A stretch of DNA of 64,000 nt, taken from Salinibacterium sp. ZJ450. GTDB taxonomy: Bacteria > Actinomycetota > Actinomycetes > Actinomycetales > Microbacteriaceae. The stretch is taken from positions 2,666,001 through 2,730,000 of the forward strand of contig NZ_CP061771.1 of NCBI RefSeq assembly GCF_011751885.2, in the 5' to 3' direction. Below are positions 20,442 through 29,791 of this stretch, one piece after another. The position numbers and the translations under genes were made by a program. Position 1 is the stretch's first letter. The number at the start of each line of letters is the position of its first letter. Under the pieces are notes generated by a model that was not told the DNA's origin, did no database searches, and saw only the letters and a program-made list of their open reading frames with translations.

Positions 20442-23047
20442 CGGGCACGCACCGACAGGGCGTACTGCACAGCGTCGTCGACCGCGAGGGTGCGGCCCGC
20501 CAGCCGCGACCGCTCGAACTCTCCGGCGTTTTCGCCGGCCAGGATGGAGTCGACGAATCGCTGGTGAAAGGTGAACGTCGGCGCGTCGTACAGCCCGCTG
20601 CGTTCCCGCAAGCACTGTGCGGCGCCGAATAACCGGCCCGCCCGCTCCGGCTCTCGATCGGATGCTGCAATGGCCACCAGGCCCTCCAATCCGTATGCCA
20701 CTCCCTCGGCGTGGCCGAGGTGTTCAGAGAGCGCCAGGCTCGACTCGAACTCGCCACGCGCCTTGTCGAGTTCACCGAGCAGCAGGTGCGACCACGCCAG
20801 ATGGTGCAGGGCAATCGACTCGCCGAGTTCGTCCTGCTGCTGCCGGGTGAGGGCAAGGCTCTGCTCGAACTGGGAGAGGGCCGCCGGCACGTCCTGCTGC
20901 AGCAGCGACACCCGGCCGAGCGTCACCAGCGCCATCGCTTCACCCCATCGATCATGGATGCCGCGGAACAGCCCGAGGCTTCTCTCCAGAGTCTGCTGGG
21001 CCTTCGCCGGGTTCGGCTCGGCGGAGGCCAGCATCGACAGCGCAAGCGACACCAGGGCAAGGGCCTCGCTTGCCACCTGCTGCTCGCGATGGAACAGCGC
21101 GGCACTCTCCTCCAGCCCCGGCATCACCAGCTCGTCCGGGTCCTGCCAGAAGGTGATGGCGCGCGTGAAGTACAGGGCGATCGCCCTGGTGTGATCCGAG
21201 AGCGACTCCCCCGACGCTAGAACCTCGTCCATCCAGCGCCGCACGTCGCCGAGATGCCCTGCCACCCACCAGTACATGTACAGGTCCCAGGCGAACTCCG
21301 CGGCCGCGTCGTAATCGTGCTCGTCAAGCAGGTACCGTGCCGTGGCCCGCAGGTTGTCGCGATCCTCGGCGAGCCGGGTGACCCAGTCGCGCTGACCAGC
21401 ACCCTCCAGCCCGGGTTCGGCGGTGAGCCCCAGTTGCACGAAGTAGTCCGCGTGCCGCCGCCGCAGCTCGCCGAGTCGTCCGCTGGCTTCCAGCTGTTCC
21501 ACCGCGTATTCGCGCACCGTGGCGAGCATGGTGAAGTACGGCCGGTCACCCCGGTCTTGCTGGCGCACCAGGCTGCTGTCCACCAGACCGCCGAGCAGCG
21601 TGAGTGCGTCGACCCCGGTGTCGGTGCCGGTCACCTGCTCCGCGGCATCCAGTGCGAAACCGCCCTCGAACACGCCCAGCTGCGCCAGCAGTTCTCGTTC
21701 ACCGGCGCCCAGCAGTTGGGTGCTCCAGTCGATTGTGGCGCGCAGCGTCTGTTGCCGCTCGGGCAGGTTGCGCACGCCGCCGCTCAGCAGCGCCAGCCGG
21801 CGGTCGAGCCGCTCCAGCATGGCCGTGGGCGGCAGCACCCGCACCCGCGCCGCGGCCAGCTCGAGCGCGAGCGGCACCCCGTCGAGGGCGACACAGATTT
21901 TCGCGACCGCCTCCACGTTGCCACCGGTCAGTTCGAAGTCCGGCTTCACCGCGTGTGCCCGCTCCACGAACAGGGCTACGGACGGCACGGTGAGCACGTC
22001 GGCGATGCTCGGGCTGCGGGTGACGTCGGGCAGCTCGAGCGGGCCCACCTCGAACGCGTACTCGGCTGACACCCGCAGCCGAGTCCGGCTGGTGACGAGA
22101 AAACGCAGCCCCGCCGCCGACGCCAGCAGGGTGGTCAGCAGCGGTGCGGCATCCAGCACCTGCTCGAAATTGTCGAGCACCAGCAGCACCCGACGGTCGC
22201 GCAATGCGGTCTTCAGCTTGTCGTCCAGCGGTCGGTCACCGGTGTCCTGCACACCGAGCGCGTCGGCGATGGCGGTGGGCACCAGGCCCGGGTCGTGCAC
22301 CGAGGACATGTCGATGAACACCACGTGCTCATGAGGTTCCTCGTCGACCCTGCCGGCGACGTCGATCGCGAGACGGCTCTTGCCGATGCCTCCCGGCCCG
22401 ATGAGAGTGATCAGGCGCGCCGGGCCGGCTCGCAGCACGCGCATGATGTGCTGCACCTCAGCCTCACGTCCGATCAGCTCGGTCAGGGCGACCGGGATCG
22501 CACTGGGCTGGTCGGTGGACACGTCGGTCGTCGTCGGCGCGGCCTGCCCCGGGGCGGATGTCGCCACGCTCTGGTCGAAGCGTTCGGCCAGTAGCGTGGC
22601 CACGTCAGCGGTAATCAGCCTGCCGAGTTCTCTGGGGTCGCTGAACGACTTGAACGAGACGGTGTCATCGGTGCGGATGCGGTCCAGCAGCTCGGTCAAG
22701 CGGGGTTCCCGCCCGGTGGCCGGGTCTTTGATGTAGATCAGTTTGGGCACGCCCTGGGCCAGGTTGTACTCGTCCTCCAAACCCGACACGTCCTCGCCGG
22801 GTGCCACCCAGCCGTAGTTCTCCCAGTACAACCCGACGAAGATGTCGCTCTGCGCCAGGTAGGCGCGGTACAGCTCGCGGGGCGGATGCGGCCTGGCGCC
22901 CAGCTCGAACATGACGGGCGCGAGGTGAAGCCGCTCGATCGCCGTTCGGGAGGCTTTGCGTTCTGCCGCGAGTTCCTTCAGCGTCGAACTGACGAAGACG
23001 CGCAGACGTTGATCGGGCGTACGGATGGCACCCGAAGATCGGTCCAT
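20438..23047 (-). CDS. DUF4062-NB-ARC (STAND) ATPase with TPR repeats
   Basis: The 869-residue protein has three parts. Residues 14-110 are a DUF4062 domain (RLRVFVSSTLKELAAER, a flavodoxin/TIR-like fold). Residues about 185-430 are an AfsR/NB-ARC-type signalling ATPase with Walker A GPGGIGKS at 217-224 and Walker B RRVLLVLDNFEQ near 286-296. Residues about 560-840 are helical TPR-like repeats (LGRVSLLQQDVPAALSQFEQ, for example). No C-terminal LuxR HTH is present, so it is not a direct transcription factor. It may be a sensor switch; defence roles exist for other STAND proteins, but none is shown here. Confidence 0.85.
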   Translation of the reverse strand: MDRSSGAIRTPDQRLRVFVSSTLKELAAERKASRTAIERLHLAPVMFELGARPHPPRELYRAYLAQSDIFVGLYWENYGWVAPGEDVSGLEDEYNLAQGVPKLIYIKDPATGREPRLTELLDRIRTDDTVSFKSFSDPRELGRLITADVATLLAERFDQSVATSAPGQAAPTTTDVSTDQPSAIPVALTELIGREAEVQHIMRVLRAGPARLITLIGPGGIGKSRLAIDVAGRVDEEPHEHVVFIDMSSVHDPGLVPTAIADALGVQDTGDRPLDDKLKTALRDRRVLLVLDNFEQVLDAAPLLTTLLASAAGLRFLVTSRTRLRVSAEYAFEVGPLELPDVTRSPSIADVLTVPSVALFVERAHAVKPDFELTGGNVEAVAKICVALDGVPLALELAAARVRVLPPTAMLERLDRRLALLSGGVRNLPERQQTLRATIDWSTQLLGAGERELLAQLGVFEGGFALDAAEQVTGTDTGVDALTLLGGLVDSSLVRQQDRGDRPYFTMLATVREYAVEQLEASGRLGELRRRHADYFVQLGLTAEPGLEGAGQRDWVTRLAEDRDNLRATARYLLDEHDYDAAAEFAWDLYMYWWVAGHLGDVRRWMDEVLASGESLSDHTRAIALYFTRAITFWQDPDELVMPGLEESAALFHREQQVASEALALVSLALSMLASAEPNPAKAQQTLERSLGLFRGIHDRWGEAMALVTLGRVSLLQQDVPAALSQFEQSLALTRQQQDELGESIALHHLAWSHLLLGELDKARGEFESSLALSEHLGHAEGVAYGLEGLVAIAASDREPERAGRLFGAAQCLRERSGLYDAPTFTFHQRFVDSILAGENAGEFERSRLAGRTLAVDDAVQYALSVRAR

Positions 23048-23198
23048 ACCGGAAAGTGTGAGCGCTCCAGGCGGCCGCGTCCAGCCCTCCCCCCGGTGAC
23101 ACCTGCCCGGGCCGCGAGTACACTCGCCAGCTAGACGGCGAGGCCGTCATCGCGCCCCGCCCCCACATCAGGCCCCGCCCCCAAGAAGAGGGAGCGAC

Positions 23199-24890
23199 AT
23201 GAGTGCGGTCACCGACCCGGCCGAGCGTCCGATCATTCTAGTCGCGTTGGCGTCAGACGAGACCCGCGAGCCGGTCGTCAGCGAACTCGAACACCGGTAC
23301 TCCCGCGACTATGAGATAACGGTGGTCAGCACTGCCGACGCGGTTGATCGACTGAAGCGCGCCGCCGCGGCGCAGAGTCAGGTGGCTCTGGTGCTCGCCG
23401 AGAGCCCGACTTCCGCCGACAAGCAATCGATCTTCGCCGAGGCGCGGCGACTGTTTCCCGAGGGTAAGCGGAGCCTGCTGATCGGCTGGGGCGAGTGGGC
23501 GGAGCCGGCGACGGCGCACCTGCTGTTCGAGCTGATGGCTGCCGGCCACATCGATTACTACGTGCTGCGGCCGGGCCGCTCCCCCGATGAGAGCTTCCAC
23601 CGCGCCGTGACCGAGTACCTACGAGATTGGCAGGTGGCGGTCGGCAAACGTTCCCGCGACATCACCGTGGTCGGCGAGGACGCACAGCTGCGCACGCACG
23701 AGATCGCGCGGCTGCTGGCTCGCGGCAGCGTGCCGTTTGCCACGGCCGAACCGGAATCGGATGCCGGCCGCGACGTGCTGGCCGGGGCCGCCGTGCGGTA
23801 CGACGGGGTGCCGCTGGTGCGATTGGCGGACGGCGAGGTGCTACGCGACCCCGACAACGCCGAGCTGCTGCGCGCGTTCGGGCTGAATACCGACCTACCC
23901 GATGGCCCCGTCGACCTGGCCGTGGTCGGGGCAGGCCCCAGCGGTCTGGCGGCGGCGGTCTACGCGGCATCCGAAGGTCTCAGCGTTCTGGTCTTGGAAC
24001 GTGACGCCATCGGCGGGCAATGCGGAACCAGTTCCCTGATCCGCAACTACCTGGGTTTCTCCCGCGGGATCTCCGGCGCAGAGCTGTCGCAGCGGGCTTA
24101 CCAACAGGCGTGGGTGTTCGGGGCCCAGTTCGCGCACAGCCGTGAGGCGGTCGGCATGACCGTGACCGAGTCCGGATTCCAGCTCGAGGTCGCCGGGGAG
24201 CAGCAGGTGCAGGCGAGGTCGGTGCTGCTGGCGTCCGGGGTGACGTACCGCACGCTGCCGCTCGGTGATCTCACCCCGTACGTGGGCTCGGCGGTGTTCT
24301 ATGGGGCGTCGGCGGTGGAAGCGCGAGCGCAGAAGGGCCGCACGGTGCATGTGGTGGGAGGCGGCAACTCGGCCGGGCAGGCCGCGCTGCACCTGGCACG
24401 GTATGCGCAATCGGTGACTCTGGTCGTGCGCCGCAGTCTCGCCGAAAGCATGTCGAAGTACCTGATCGACCAATTGGATGCCGCGGGGGTGCAGATTGAG
24501 ATGGGCGTGAAGCTTGCCGGCGGCGGCAGCAGCACCGGCGACCGGCTCGACCATATCGTGCTGCAGAACCTGCACACCGGCGCGGAGTCGACCGTGCCGA
24601 GCGAGGCCGTGTTCATCACCATCGGCGCCCGTCCGCACACCGACTGGATCGCCGATGAGGTGCTGCGTGACCAGTGGGGCTATGTGATCACCGGCGGCGA
24701 CGTGCTCGCCGAGGGCGGGCGCCGGGCGTGGCCCAGTGAGCGGCAGCCGCATCCGCTTGAGACATCCGTTCCGGGATGTTTCGCGGTCGGCGATGTGCGA
24801 CGCGGTTCGGTGAAACGGGTGGCATCAGCGGTTGGTGAGGGGTCGGTCGTGGTCTCGTCAGTGCACGCTTTCTTGGCGGGTACCGCGTAA
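23199..24890 (+). CDS. Fused response-regulator-like / thioredoxin-reductase-like flavoprotein
   Basis: The 563-residue protein has a receiver-like domain (about residues 10-145), a glutaredoxin-like segment (about 152-230) and a pyridine-nucleotide disulfide oxidoreductase domain. The FAD motif GAGPSG is at 244-249, followed by AIGGQCGTSS; the NADPH motif GGGNSAG is at 387-393. The usual redox Cys-x-x-Cys of thioredoxin reductase is absent: the equivalent stretch reads VFYGASAVEA (367-375). Proteins of this fused type are known in actinobacteria, but their substrate is not. GGGAG lies before ATG 23199. Confidence 0.88.
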   Translation: MSAVTDPAERPIILVALASDETREPVVSELEHRYSRDYEITVVSTADAVDRLKRAAAAQSQVALVLAESPTSADKQSIFAEARRLFPEGKRSLLIGWGEWAEPATAHLLFELMAAGHIDYYVLRPGRSPDESFHRAVTEYLRDWQVAVGKRSRDITVVGEDAQLRTHEIARLLARGSVPFATAEPESDAGRDVLAGAAVRYDGVPLVRLADGEVLRDPDNAELLRAFGLNTDLPDGPVDLAVVGAGPSGLAAAVYAASEGLSVLVLERDAIGGQCGTSSLIRNYLGFSRGISGAELSQRAYQQAWVFGAQFAHSREAVGMTVTESGFQLEVAGEQQVQARSVLLASGVTYRTLPLGDLTPYVGSAVFYGASAVEARAQKGRTVHVVGGGNSAGQAALHLARYAQSVTLVVRRSLAESMSKYLIDQLDAAGVQIEMGVKLAGGGSSTGDRLDHIVLQNLHTGAESTVPSEAVFITIGARPHTDWIADEVLRDQWGYVITGGDVLAEGGRRAWPSERQPHPLETSVPGCFAVGDVRRGSVKRVASAVGEGSVVVSSVHAFLAGTA

Positions 24891-24906
24891 GTGCCCGAAC
24901 GCCGTC

Positions 24907-24936
24907 GTGCCCTGCCGACTGAGGTCGGCAGGGCAC
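24907..24936. terminator. Bidirectional hairpin terminator
   Basis: GTGCCCTGCCGAC (24907-24919), a four-base loop and the exact complement (24924-24936) form a 13-base-pair stem between the convergent flavoprotein and SHOCT genes. There is no clear U-tract, which is common in high-GC actinobacteria. Confidence 0.75.
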
Positions 24937-24969
24937 GGGTGGGGTGATGAATTGTTCAGTCGCCCGAGT

Positions 24970-25260
24970 TCAGATGGTCGAGAGGATCTTCGCCTTCTGA
25001 GCCTCGAACTCCGCCTCGGTCAGCACTCCCTGCGCTTTCAACTCTCCCAAGCTCTTGAGCTGCTCCATCGGATCAGCGGCTGGTGCCGCCTGGGCTGCCG
25101 AAGCTTCTTCGTAGGCCGGTTGGGCGGGTTCCTGCTGCGCCTGGGCTGCTTGATCTTTGGCGGCAAATTTCGCCTGTTGGCGGCGCTGAACGCGACCGCT
25201 CACGGCTGTCGCGGTGCCGGCGACTACCGCCGTGCGTCCTATTCCTCGTAACAGTCCCAT
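24970..25260 (-). CDS. SHOCT domain protein
   Basis: The 96-residue protein starts at ATG 25260, preceded by GGAGGAAACAGAC, rather than at the upstream in-frame codons. A Gly/Ala-rich N-terminus is followed by a Gln/Ala-rich low-complexity stretch and a C-terminal SHOCT helix pair (MEQLKSLGELKAQGVLTEAE) near residues 65-90. SHOCT is a short oligomerisation-type module of unclear role. It follows the DUF6325-like gene by 13 bases, so the two are likely co-transcribed. Confidence 0.87.
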   Translation of the reverse strand: MGLLRGIGRTAVVAGTATAVSGRVQRRQQAKFAAKDQAAQAQQEPAQPAYEEASAAQAAPAADPMEQLKSLGELKAQGVLTEAEFEAQKAKILSTI

Positions 25261-25273
25261 GTCTGTTTCCTCC

Positions 25274-25723
25274 TCAGACCGTCGACTCGGATTCCACCGC
25301 GTCGAGCGCGGCCATGATGTCCTGCGCAGGAATGCGGGCGCTGGCGATGACGTCGCCGCCGGCCTCGCGCGCTGCGGCAATGAACGGAATCGCCCACAGG
25401 TTTTCGTAGACGATGAGCGCAGCCGCGGTACCCGGGTTCATGGCCTCGGCTGCTTGGGCAATGTCATCCTCGTCCAGGAGACCCGACCGAACGGATTCGA
25501 GCGAGGCGAACCCTTCCAAGGCGGCCTCAACATCCTCGGTCAACTCGATGCCGGCGACCGATCCATCCACGTCTTTCCCGATGATCATGAGGTCATAGAC
25601 CCAGATCACCCTCCGCTGAATCAGGTCCATCAGTGCTGCAGCGGTTTCGCCGCTGCCCGTCCCGTCCACCGGAAACTCGATCAACACGAAGTCAACCGGG
25701 CCGTGCACATCTGTCATTACCAC
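25274..25723 (-). CDS. DUF6325-like protein
   Basis: The 149-residue soluble acidic protein begins MTDVHGPVDFVLIEFP and contains ENLWAIPFIAAAREAGG, features I associate with the DUF6325 family. Start is GTG 25723 or ATG 25717; the spacing of GGGG upstream does not decide. These proteins commonly sit next to SHOCT genes, as here, and are often stress-induced in actinobacteria; their activity is unknown. Confidence 0.78.
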   Translation of the reverse strand: MVMTDVHGPVDFVLIEFPVDGTGSGETAAALMDLIQRRVIWVYDLMIIGKDVDGSVAGIELTEDVEAALEGFASLESVRSGLLDEDDIAQAAEAMNPGTAAALIVYENLWAIPFIAAAREAGGDVIASARIPAQDIMAALDAVESESTV

Positions 25724-25836
25724 GACACATCACCCCTGCAATCTGATTGGCTCACTAAGCCTGATTAGTGTCATTTCCGCTCCGCACCCGAGGCATCACC
25801 CCGGTCGGATGATCTTGCCCCGCCCAGCGGAGAACG

Positions 25837-26280
25837 TTACTTGCCGCTCCTGATCAGATCGCGGGAGTGCGCGAGTACCGCCCAGATAATGAACACGTCG
25901 AGGGCGATCAGGATGGTCCCCCACAGCGGGTAGTACGGCAGCCACATGAAGTTCACGAGCGCGCTCAGCGATGCCAGCACCACGGCCAGAATGCGCGCCC
26001 ACATGGCTCCGCGGAACAGGGCGACTCCACCGAATACCAGAACCACGCCGCCGAGCAGGTGGATCCAACCCCACGAGGTCAGGTCGAACTGGTAGACGTA
26101 CTCCGGACCGGCAACATAGAACTCATCGTTGAACAGCGCCACGAGGGCCTGCAGAATGTGAAAGGCGCCGACCATGATCATGATGACCCCGGCGAAGAGG
26201 ATGCTCCCCGCCGCCACCACGCTGTAGTCCCGGTCGGCAGATCGCCCCGAGTCGGTGGTGCGCCCCGTTGTGCTTGTCAT
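25837..26280 (-). CDS. DUF7144-like small membrane protein
   Basis: From ATG 26280, which has GGGAGG 5 bases upstream, the protein is 147 residues. It has four membrane segments after a 25-residue Ser/Thr/Arg cytoplasmic lead. The segments WGWIHLLGGVVLVFGGVALF and NFMWLPYYPLW match the pattern of the actinobacterial DUF7144 family. Function unknown. The divergent MFS gene begins 187 bases away. Confidence 0.85.
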   Translation of the reverse strand: MTSTTGRTTDSGRSADRDYSVVAAGSILFAGVIMIMVGAFHILQALVALFNDEFYVAGPEYVYQFDLTSWGWIHLLGGVVLVFGGVALFRGAMWARILAVVLASLSALVNFMWLPYYPLWGTILIALDVFIIWAVLAHSRDLIRSGK

Positions 26281-26467
26281 GGTGCCCTCCCTCATGCGGT
26301 GCGCCGGCGGCGACTGGGTTATGTCACCGGGGGCCGACCCACCTCCCTAACTGCCTACTCCGGCCACGACGCAACTTCCTCACCCTCGCTGGGTGATCCT
26401 GATAACTGACGTCGGCCGTAGTTTGGGCGCTAGCGGCCGTAATCCCCTGTAACGATGGGACACGAAC

Positions 26468-27865
26468 ATGACTGAGCAGAAAGCCCGGACTCAGGCGCGG
26501 GGCGTGTTGCTCCCGCTCGCACTTGCACAGTTCATCTGCAGCTTCGCCGGCTCGAACATGAACGTGATGATCAACGACATGAGCGAGGACCTCAACACCA
26601 CGGTGCAGGGGATCCAGGTCGCGATCACCATCTTCCTGCTCGTCATGGCCGCGCTGATGATCCCGGGCGGCAAGCTCACGGACCGCTACGGTCGCAAGCG
26701 ACTGTTCCTTCTGGGTCTCGTGATCTATGGCGTCGGCGCCCTGATCAGTGCGGCGGCGCCCGGGCTTCCCGTGCTGATTCTCGGCAACTCGATCCTCGAG
26801 GGTATTGGCACCGCGCTGCTCATCCCGCCGGTCTACATCCTGACGACCATGCTTTTCCACGACCTGGGTTCCCGCGCCAAGGCGTTCGGCGCGATCAGCG
26901 CCGCGGGAGGCGTTGGGTCCGCGGCCGGCCCGCTGATCGGCGGGCTGATCACGTCGGCGATCAGCTGGCGTGCGGCGTTCGTGTTCCAGGCCCTCATCAT
27001 CGTGGTGATCGTGCTGCTCAGCCGCAGAATCAAGGATCCTCTCCCCCCCGATCCGACCCGTGAGTTCGACGTGCTGGGGGCAATTCTCTCGGCCGCTGGC
27101 CTCATTCTGATCGTTCTGGGTATCCTCGCAGCAGACAACAGCCTGATGCTGATGCTGGTCCTGATCGCGTCCGGCGTCCTGGTGCTGGTGGGCTTCTTCC
27201 TGTCGGTACGGGCGAAGGAACGCGCGGGCAAGGAACCCCTGCTGTCAACGAGCCTGTTCCGCAACCGCACGTCGAACCTGGGCCTGATTACACAGAACGC
27301 GCAATGGTTGATGCTGCTGGGATTCTCGTTTATTGTTGCGAGCTTCCTGCAGGTGGTGCGCGGGTACAACGCCATCGAGACCGGCGTGATCTTCACTGCG
27401 GCAACGGTCGGCCTGCTGGCGTCCTCAATAGCAGCCGGGCCTCTGTCGAGGAAGTTTGCACAGCGGACGCTCATTCTCACCGGCTTTGCCCTCACCGTCA
27501 TCGGAATGCTGCTCGGGCTCGTGATCGTGCAGGGGACGCAGACCGCATGGGCATTTGCGCCCGGCCTGTTGCTCACCGGGCTCGGTGTCGGGTTGATGCT
27601 CACCCCCTCGGTGAACGTGGTGCAGTCGAGTTTTCCCGAGTCCAAGCAGGGCGAGATCTCAGGCCTGTCCCGAAGCATTTCCAACCTGGGATCGTCGATG
27701 GGCACGGCGATCGCCGGCACCATCCTGGTCGCCGGTATCGCGTCGACTCCCGGCCAGAACTACGCAATCGCCACGATCGTGCTAGCTGCCGTCGGCCTGA
27801 TCGGCTTTGCCGCGGCAGCGTTCCTGCCTCGCAAGATCACGCCTGTGAAGGATCCGGCGGACTGA
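26468..27865 (+). CDS. MFS transporter, drug:H+ antiporter-2 type (14 TM)
   Basis: This 465-residue transporter has about fourteen membrane segments. GGKLTDRYGRKRLFLLG is the A-motif in the loop between segments 2 and 3, and the C-motif-like GGVGSAAGPLIGG is in segment 5, both marking a DHA2-family exporter. Substrate unknown. It stands alone between divergent and convergent neighbours, with the GH15 gene ending 7 bases beyond its stop. Confidence 0.9.
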   Translation: MTEQKARTQARGVLLPLALAQFICSFAGSNMNVMINDMSEDLNTTVQGIQVAITIFLLVMAALMIPGGKLTDRYGRKRLFLLGLVIYGVGALISAAAPGLPVLILGNSILEGIGTALLIPPVYILTTMLFHDLGSRAKAFGAISAAGGVGSAAGPLIGGLITSAISWRAAFVFQALIIVVIVLLSRRIKDPLPPDPTREFDVLGAILSAAGLILIVLGILAADNSLMLMLVLIASGVLVLVGFFLSVRAKERAGKEPLLSTSLFRNRTSNLGLITQNAQWLMLLGFSFIVASFLQVVRGYNAIETGVIFTAATVGLLASSIAAGPLSRKFAQRTLILTGFALTVIGMLLGLVIVQGTQTAWAFAPGLLLTGLGVGLMLTPSVNVVQSSFPESKQGEISGLSRSISNLGSSMGTAIAGTILVAGIASTPGQNYAIATIVLAAVGLIGFAAAAFLPRKITPVKDPAD

Positions 27866-27871
27866 CCTCGG

Positions 27872-29713
27872 TCAGCGCGCCGCCCGGCGGGTCAGTGCGC
27901 CGTCCAGCGTGATGGCCGCGTTGATCAGCGCCAGGTGGGTGAACGCCTGCGGAAAGTTGCCGATCTGCTCACCGGTCAACGCGATCTCCTCGGAGTACAG
28001 ACCCAGGTGGTTGGCGTAGGTCAGCATCTTCTCGAAGGTGATGCGCGCCTTGTCGATCTGACCGGCCCCCGCCAACGCCTCCACGTACGTGAACGTGCAC
28101 AGCGAGAACGTGCCCTCAGAACCGCGCAACCCATCCGGCGAAGCGCTGGGGTCGTACCGGTACACGAGACTGTCGGTGACCAGTTCGCCGCCCATCGCTT
28201 CCAGGGTGGACTGCCACATCGGGTCGGTTGGGCTGATGAACCCCAGCGCCGCCATGCGGAGGAGCGAGGCATCCAGAACCTGCGTCTTGTAGTGCTGCAC
28301 GAATGCCTGACGCTCGGCGCTCCAGCCTTTCTCCATGATCTGCTGGAACACCGCATCCCTGGCTGCCATCCAATTGTCGACGGATGCCGGTCGCCCATGC
28401 TTGGTGGCGAGGCGGATGCCGCGGTCGAAGGCCACCCAGCACATCAGCCTGCCGTAGGTGAAGTCCTGCCGTCCGCCGCGGGTTTCCCAGATGCCTTCCT
28501 CCGGCTGGTCCCAGTGATCGACGAGCCAGTCGAGCACGTCGCACACCTTGAGCCAGCCCGCGTGAGCCATCAGGAAGCCGCGTTCGTCGGCTGAGTACAG
28601 GCTGTCCATCATCTCGCCATAGATGTCCAGCTGCAGCTGATCGGCCGCGCCATTGCCGATTCGAACCGGGAATGACCCCCGGTACCCTTCCCAATGCTCG
28701 AGGGTTTCCTCGCTCAGATCGCTGGACCCGTCGATGCGGTACATGATGTTCAGCGGGGTCCCACCGTCGATGTGCGTGTCGGCGACCCGCTCGCGTAACC
28801 AGGCGCCGAACGCCGTCGCCTCCTCCATGAAGCCCAGTGCCAGCAGGGCATACACCGAGAACGACGAATCCCGCACCCAGGTGAACCGGTAGTCCCAGTT
28901 GCGTTCGCCACCGACCTGCTCCGGCAACGCGGCGGTGGGGGCGGCGACCAGTCCTCCGGTCGGCGCGTAGGTCATCAGCTTCAGGGTGATTGCCGAACGA
29001 TTCACCATCTCCCGCCAGCGACCGGTGTAGGTGGACTGCTCGAGCCAATTGGTCCAGAACGTCACGGTGTTGTTGAAGAGGCCCCAGACCTCGTCGACGC
29101 TGGTCTCTCGCGCCGCTGTCGAGCCGACGTCCAGGATCAACCCGCGCATCTCCCCCGCCGCCAGGGTGATTTCGCCGTGGACATCGCCGGCCTCGTTAGC
29201 CGCGCCGCGGCCCAGCGGCTCGTCGTCGGGTTCGCGCACCACGCTGACCGACATGGTGGTGCGATTTCCCCGGAACACCGCCCCGTCGTCGCTGATCTCT
29301 GTCTTGTGCCCGTCGCGGCCGTAGTCGAAGCGGGGGGCGATATCGACCTCGAAGGTCATCCGGCCTCGGATGCATCGCAGCATCCGCACAATCCGGTGAT
29401 GTTCGGCGGGCGCGCTCGAACTTGTCACCGGCATGAAGTCGACCACCTCACCGACACCGTCCTCCGTCAGGTACCGGGTGACCAGAACCGCGGTGTCGGG
29501 AAAGTAGAGCTGCTTCGTGGTGAATGCTTCCGCGGTCGGCCGGATGCGGCAGAACCCGCCCTTCTCGCGGTCAAGGAGGGCGCCGAACACACTGGGCGAA
29601 TCAAATCGCGGAGCGCAGAACCAGTCGATGGACCCATCCGTTGACACGAGAGCTGATGTCTGGAGGTCTCCGATCAGCCCGTGGTCCTCGATGAGCGGGT
29701 ATCCGTCTTTCAT
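27872..29713 (-). CDS. Glycoside hydrolase family 15 protein (trehalase/glucoamylase-like)
   Basis: The 613-residue cytosolic protein starts at ATG 29713 with GAGG 6 bases upstream. The N-terminus PLIEDHGLIGDLQTSALVS and the motifs GSIDWFCAPRFDSPSVF, ERNWDYRFTWVRDSSF and EGIWETRGG are those of the long GH15 group found in actinobacteria and mycobacteria. In mycobacteria such enzymes include a trehalase, so trehalose or alpha-glucan turnover is likely, though the substrate is not certain. Confidence 0.92.
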   Translation of the reverse strand: MKDGYPLIEDHGLIGDLQTSALVSTDGSIDWFCAPRFDSPSVFGALLDREKGGFCRIRPTAEAFTTKQLYFPDTAVLVTRYLTEDGVGEVVDFMPVTSSSAPAEHHRIVRMLRCIRGRMTFEVDIAPRFDYGRDGHKTEISDDGAVFRGNRTTMSVSVVREPDDEPLGRGAANEAGDVHGEITLAAGEMRGLILDVGSTAARETSVDEVWGLFNNTVTFWTNWLEQSTYTGRWREMVNRSAITLKLMTYAPTGGLVAAPTAALPEQVGGERNWDYRFTWVRDSSFSVYALLALGFMEEATAFGAWLRERVADTHIDGGTPLNIMYRIDGSSDLSEETLEHWEGYRGSFPVRIGNGAADQLQLDIYGEMMDSLYSADERGFLMAHAGWLKVCDVLDWLVDHWDQPEEGIWETRGGRQDFTYGRLMCWVAFDRGIRLATKHGRPASVDNWMAARDAVFQQIMEKGWSAERQAFVQHYKTQVLDASLLRMAALGFISPTDPMWQSTLEAMGGELVTDSLVYRYDPSASPDGLRGSEGTFSLCTFTYVEALAGAGQIDKARITFEKMLTYANHLGLYSEEIALTGEQIGNFPQAFTHLALINAAITLDGALTRRAAR

Positions 29714-29791
29714 GACGCGCCTCCTCAGCTATCCCCCCGATTCTTGGGCGGGCCGTGACGACGCGTCATCATCCTGATCGGATGACTCTGG

